Assembly (NCBI GenBank): GCA_009746045.1 | Contig: RPFO01000153.1 | Span: 427,842 to 491,841 of the forward strand | Origin: Mesostigma viride | Taxonomy: Eukaryota; Streptophyta; Mesostigmatophyceae; Mesostigmatales; Mesostigmataceae | Direction: 5' to 3' | DNA length: 64,000 nt | Shown here: positions 61,995 to 64,000 of the stretch, piece after piece | Numbering within the stretch: the first letter of the stretch is position 1 | Layout of the letters: each line of letters opens with the position of its first letter | The notes under the pieces: generated by a model | Databases searched by the model: none | What the model saw: only the letters and a program-made list of their open reading frames with translations | What the model was told of the DNA's origin: nothing | Program-made: the position numbers and the translations under genes

Positions 61995-62985
61995 TCAACC
62001 GTTAAAGGAGGCCACCCATAACTCTGGGGTTGCCATCAACATTCTTTCATTTCTTTGCCACTTAAGGGTCAGCCATGCCATGCAAGAAAACTGCCCATAG
62101 TTTGTACCACGCACAACCATATATAACAAAGCATCAGCTTTGTTATCCATAGCCTTGACTGCGTCGACATCAATGTTGTCATCGGCGGCAATGGCCAGCC
62201 AGCCGGCAGTAGCTTGCACGCAACCCAGCACGGCCTCTCCCTAAAATCCGTGTGAAGAATTGCTTCTTGATATCCCTAGTCTCTAAACTAGGCTGCACAT
62301 AGCTCGTGTGAGGAAACAGCTCGCCATCAAACCGTCGCTCGCTGAATGGCGCACTTCCCGTAAAATAGGAGTACGATGACACAAATGGACTCGGAAGACG
62401 GGGAACTGGTACAACATTCATCCGCGAAAGGCCAGGGCTTCGGCAAGGAGTAAATTGGCACCTAGATATGAATATGAGAACGTACCGCTAGTCGATACCA
62501 TGACTCTCTTGCATTTGAGGTCTGTTTCGCACACCCCGCAGCAGAAATTCGTTGCGGCATGCACCTGCTGGCATGCAGGTTGTGCATGTCGGGAGGTTAA
62601 TAACAACCCCGACGCCGTGGGCGTCGTTAGTGCCAAGAAAGCCTGCATTAAACATGACGTTTGGGGCAAACGCGAATGTATATGGATTATCGGTTTGCCA
62701 AGCCTGACGCAGCCTTGAAATTGGTCGGAAATATGCGGTAGCTCGGGAAAAAAAAATTGCAGCGGTATTGAAAAAAGTCGTTCGGTCAAAGTCTTTAGAA
62801 TTAAAAAATGCATCGTTTATGATCATAAACTCGATCTTAGGGCGCACTTCATCGGGAATTTTTTTGCTGCAGTCAGGTGGGGTCGAGAGAAAATCTGCGA
62901 CCAAACAGGCACCCACCTGTGAATGACGCAATATGCTGTTCGATTCCGCAAGTTTTCTGCCGAAAAAAAAATACTGGTGGACCAA
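61995..62985 (-). pseudogene. Unassigned minus-strand ORF fragments
   Basis: Three minus-strand frames follow one another: 62985-62488 (IPDEVRPKIEFMIINDAFFN, TAYFRPISRLRQAWQTDNPY), 62421-62179 (FVSSYSYFTGSAPFSERRFD) and 62231-61995 (DNIDVDAVKAMDNKADALLY). Their composition looks more protein-like than the surrounding ORFs and they could be pieces of one decayed gene or transposon. I do not recognise a family, and the order and frame changes may be chance. Confidence 0.2.
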
Positions 62986-63671
62986 AAAACTCCTTAGGAG
63001 GATGAGCGTAAAATTTCAGCCTTGATAATGCCTTTTTACGCGCTCAACATCGCCTGCCAGACCGCCATGCCTGTCGCCCGGAATTCGGTCACCGTCGTGC
63101 ACGCGCACACCAAAATTTGCATTTCGCGCCACTTTTCGGGTACCGCTTACGAGGTCGGACTTTGGCGCGGCTCGTACCGTTGTGCACGTGCACCACTAAC
63201 ACACGGCACACATGAACCAGCCATAGCCTCAGCTTAGCCCTTGTACAGCCATGCTACGTCAGTGGCTATTATCAGTTTACTTGCCCACGCTACTTGTTAC
63301 TGACGATATGCTCACATGGGTCTTATTGCACCCACAGCACTTGCCGGATCGTCTATGGCGTGTCCGATTGCCGCTGCGGCACGCCTCAGGTGGCATGAAG
63401 GAGAAAGGGGGTCTCTGCCCTTTCTTCCTGTTGTGCACATGCAGGGATTAAAGGCACTTCGATGCTCCGTGACTCCCCAACGGGAGCACGAGTTTAATGA
63501 ATTAATCAAATAGGGGAATTAATCAATTAGGGGAATACAGCAGTAGTAGTGTAGAATTAAGGGGAGGTGGCACCCCAAAACCCTTAAAAATTGAACTATG
63601 GTAATAACACTTGAAATTCATTTGCACAATGCTGAAATATGATTGCAGGCACTAAATAATATCTCTTGTGA

Positions 63672-64000
63672 GTTGTCCATGCACTTGTTGGGGGTACTAC
63701 CCCCAAGTATACGCCAATAAGCCATTACCGCCTCCGCCCTGGACCTGACGGCCGGTTTACTCACCGACCTGAGAACCTGGCCCGCTGGTCTCGCCCCCGT
63801 CTTCAGCTCGCCGCCCTCTTTTCCATCCTTGACCGCTCTGTCACGGACCTCTGGACCCCCTCCCCCTTGACCGAATCCACCTTCCTCCTCCACCTCCAAG
63901 AAACCATCTCACAGCACGTGACGCCCCTAGCTGCAGATGTGGCAGCTGTGGGTCGCACGCTGGCTGCTGAGCTCCCCACCATCCCCACCGCCACCGCCAC
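63672..64000 (+). CDS. Partial open frame at the window edge
   Basis: After TGA at 63669-63671 a plus-strand frame stays open to the end of the window. It becomes protein-like from HYRLRPGPDGRFTHRPENLA through RWSRPRLQLAALFSILDRSV, TFLLHLQETISQHVTPLAAD and VAAVGRTLAAELPTIP. There is no ATG in frame, so it would be an internal part of a larger gene or the start of a mobile-element ORF1 with helical character. GC content jumps relative to the preceding 4 kb, which supports coding or a recent insertion. Confidence 0.3.

Overview
The window looks like nuclear DNA of a eukaryote, most likely a green alga or a related protist. Coding segments are GC-rich, introns are GT-AG and often end in runs of C, and the one large gene matches, as far as I recall the family, the land-plant BEACH protein SPIRRIG (SPI; animal relative WDFY3/ALFY). 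No bacterial operon, rRNA, tRNA or CRISPR array is visible. Family assignments rest on motifs I recognise by eye; no database search was run.

Layout. Positions 1-5450 are a graveyard of mobile DNA: the tail of an unknown reading frame (1-102), a broken Penelope-like retroelement on the minus strand (about 481-3587), two convergent copies of a LINE-like ORF tail (3609-3986 and 4081-4326) and a small element with terminal inverted repeats (4520-4712). Positions 5452-56943 hold one plus-strand gene of 21 exons and 20 introns. Joined at the splice sites proposed here, the exons total 16,803 bp, exactly 5,601 codons including the stop, with every junction in phase. Protein order: an alpha-solenoid N-terminal half (exons 1-11), a concanavalin A/LamG-like domain (exons 12-13), more solenoid (exons 13-18), a single 7.4-kb exon with about 2,000 residues of low-complexity sequence followed by a split PH domain and the first half of BEACH (exon 19), the rest of BEACH plus the first WD40 repeats (exon 20), and the last WD40 repeats around acidic, disordered sequence (exon 21). 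Positions 56944-64000 are more AT-rich and hold LINE ORF1 debris, a tandem repeat of about 170 bp and unassigned short ORFs.

The most striking part is the gene's introns. Seven of the twenty carry their own minisatellite (units of 35, 39, 45, 16, 53, 45 and 14 bp). The largest is about 17.8 kb of a 14-bp unit with higher-order block duplications, sitting in an 18.4-kb intron that interrupts the BEACH domain. Three exons (2, 12 and 14) have their 3' ends, donor site included, copied just inside the following intron. Two copies of a Tc1/mariner-like MITE lie in opposite orientations in introns 1 and 11.

Introns 3, 5, 6, 7, 8, 9, 13, 14 (apart from the donor copy), 16 and 18 show nothing I can name beyond C- or G-rich tracts. 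Long ORFs over the intronic minisatellites, and most minus-strand ORFs opposite the GC-rich exons, are by-products of composition or repeat length.
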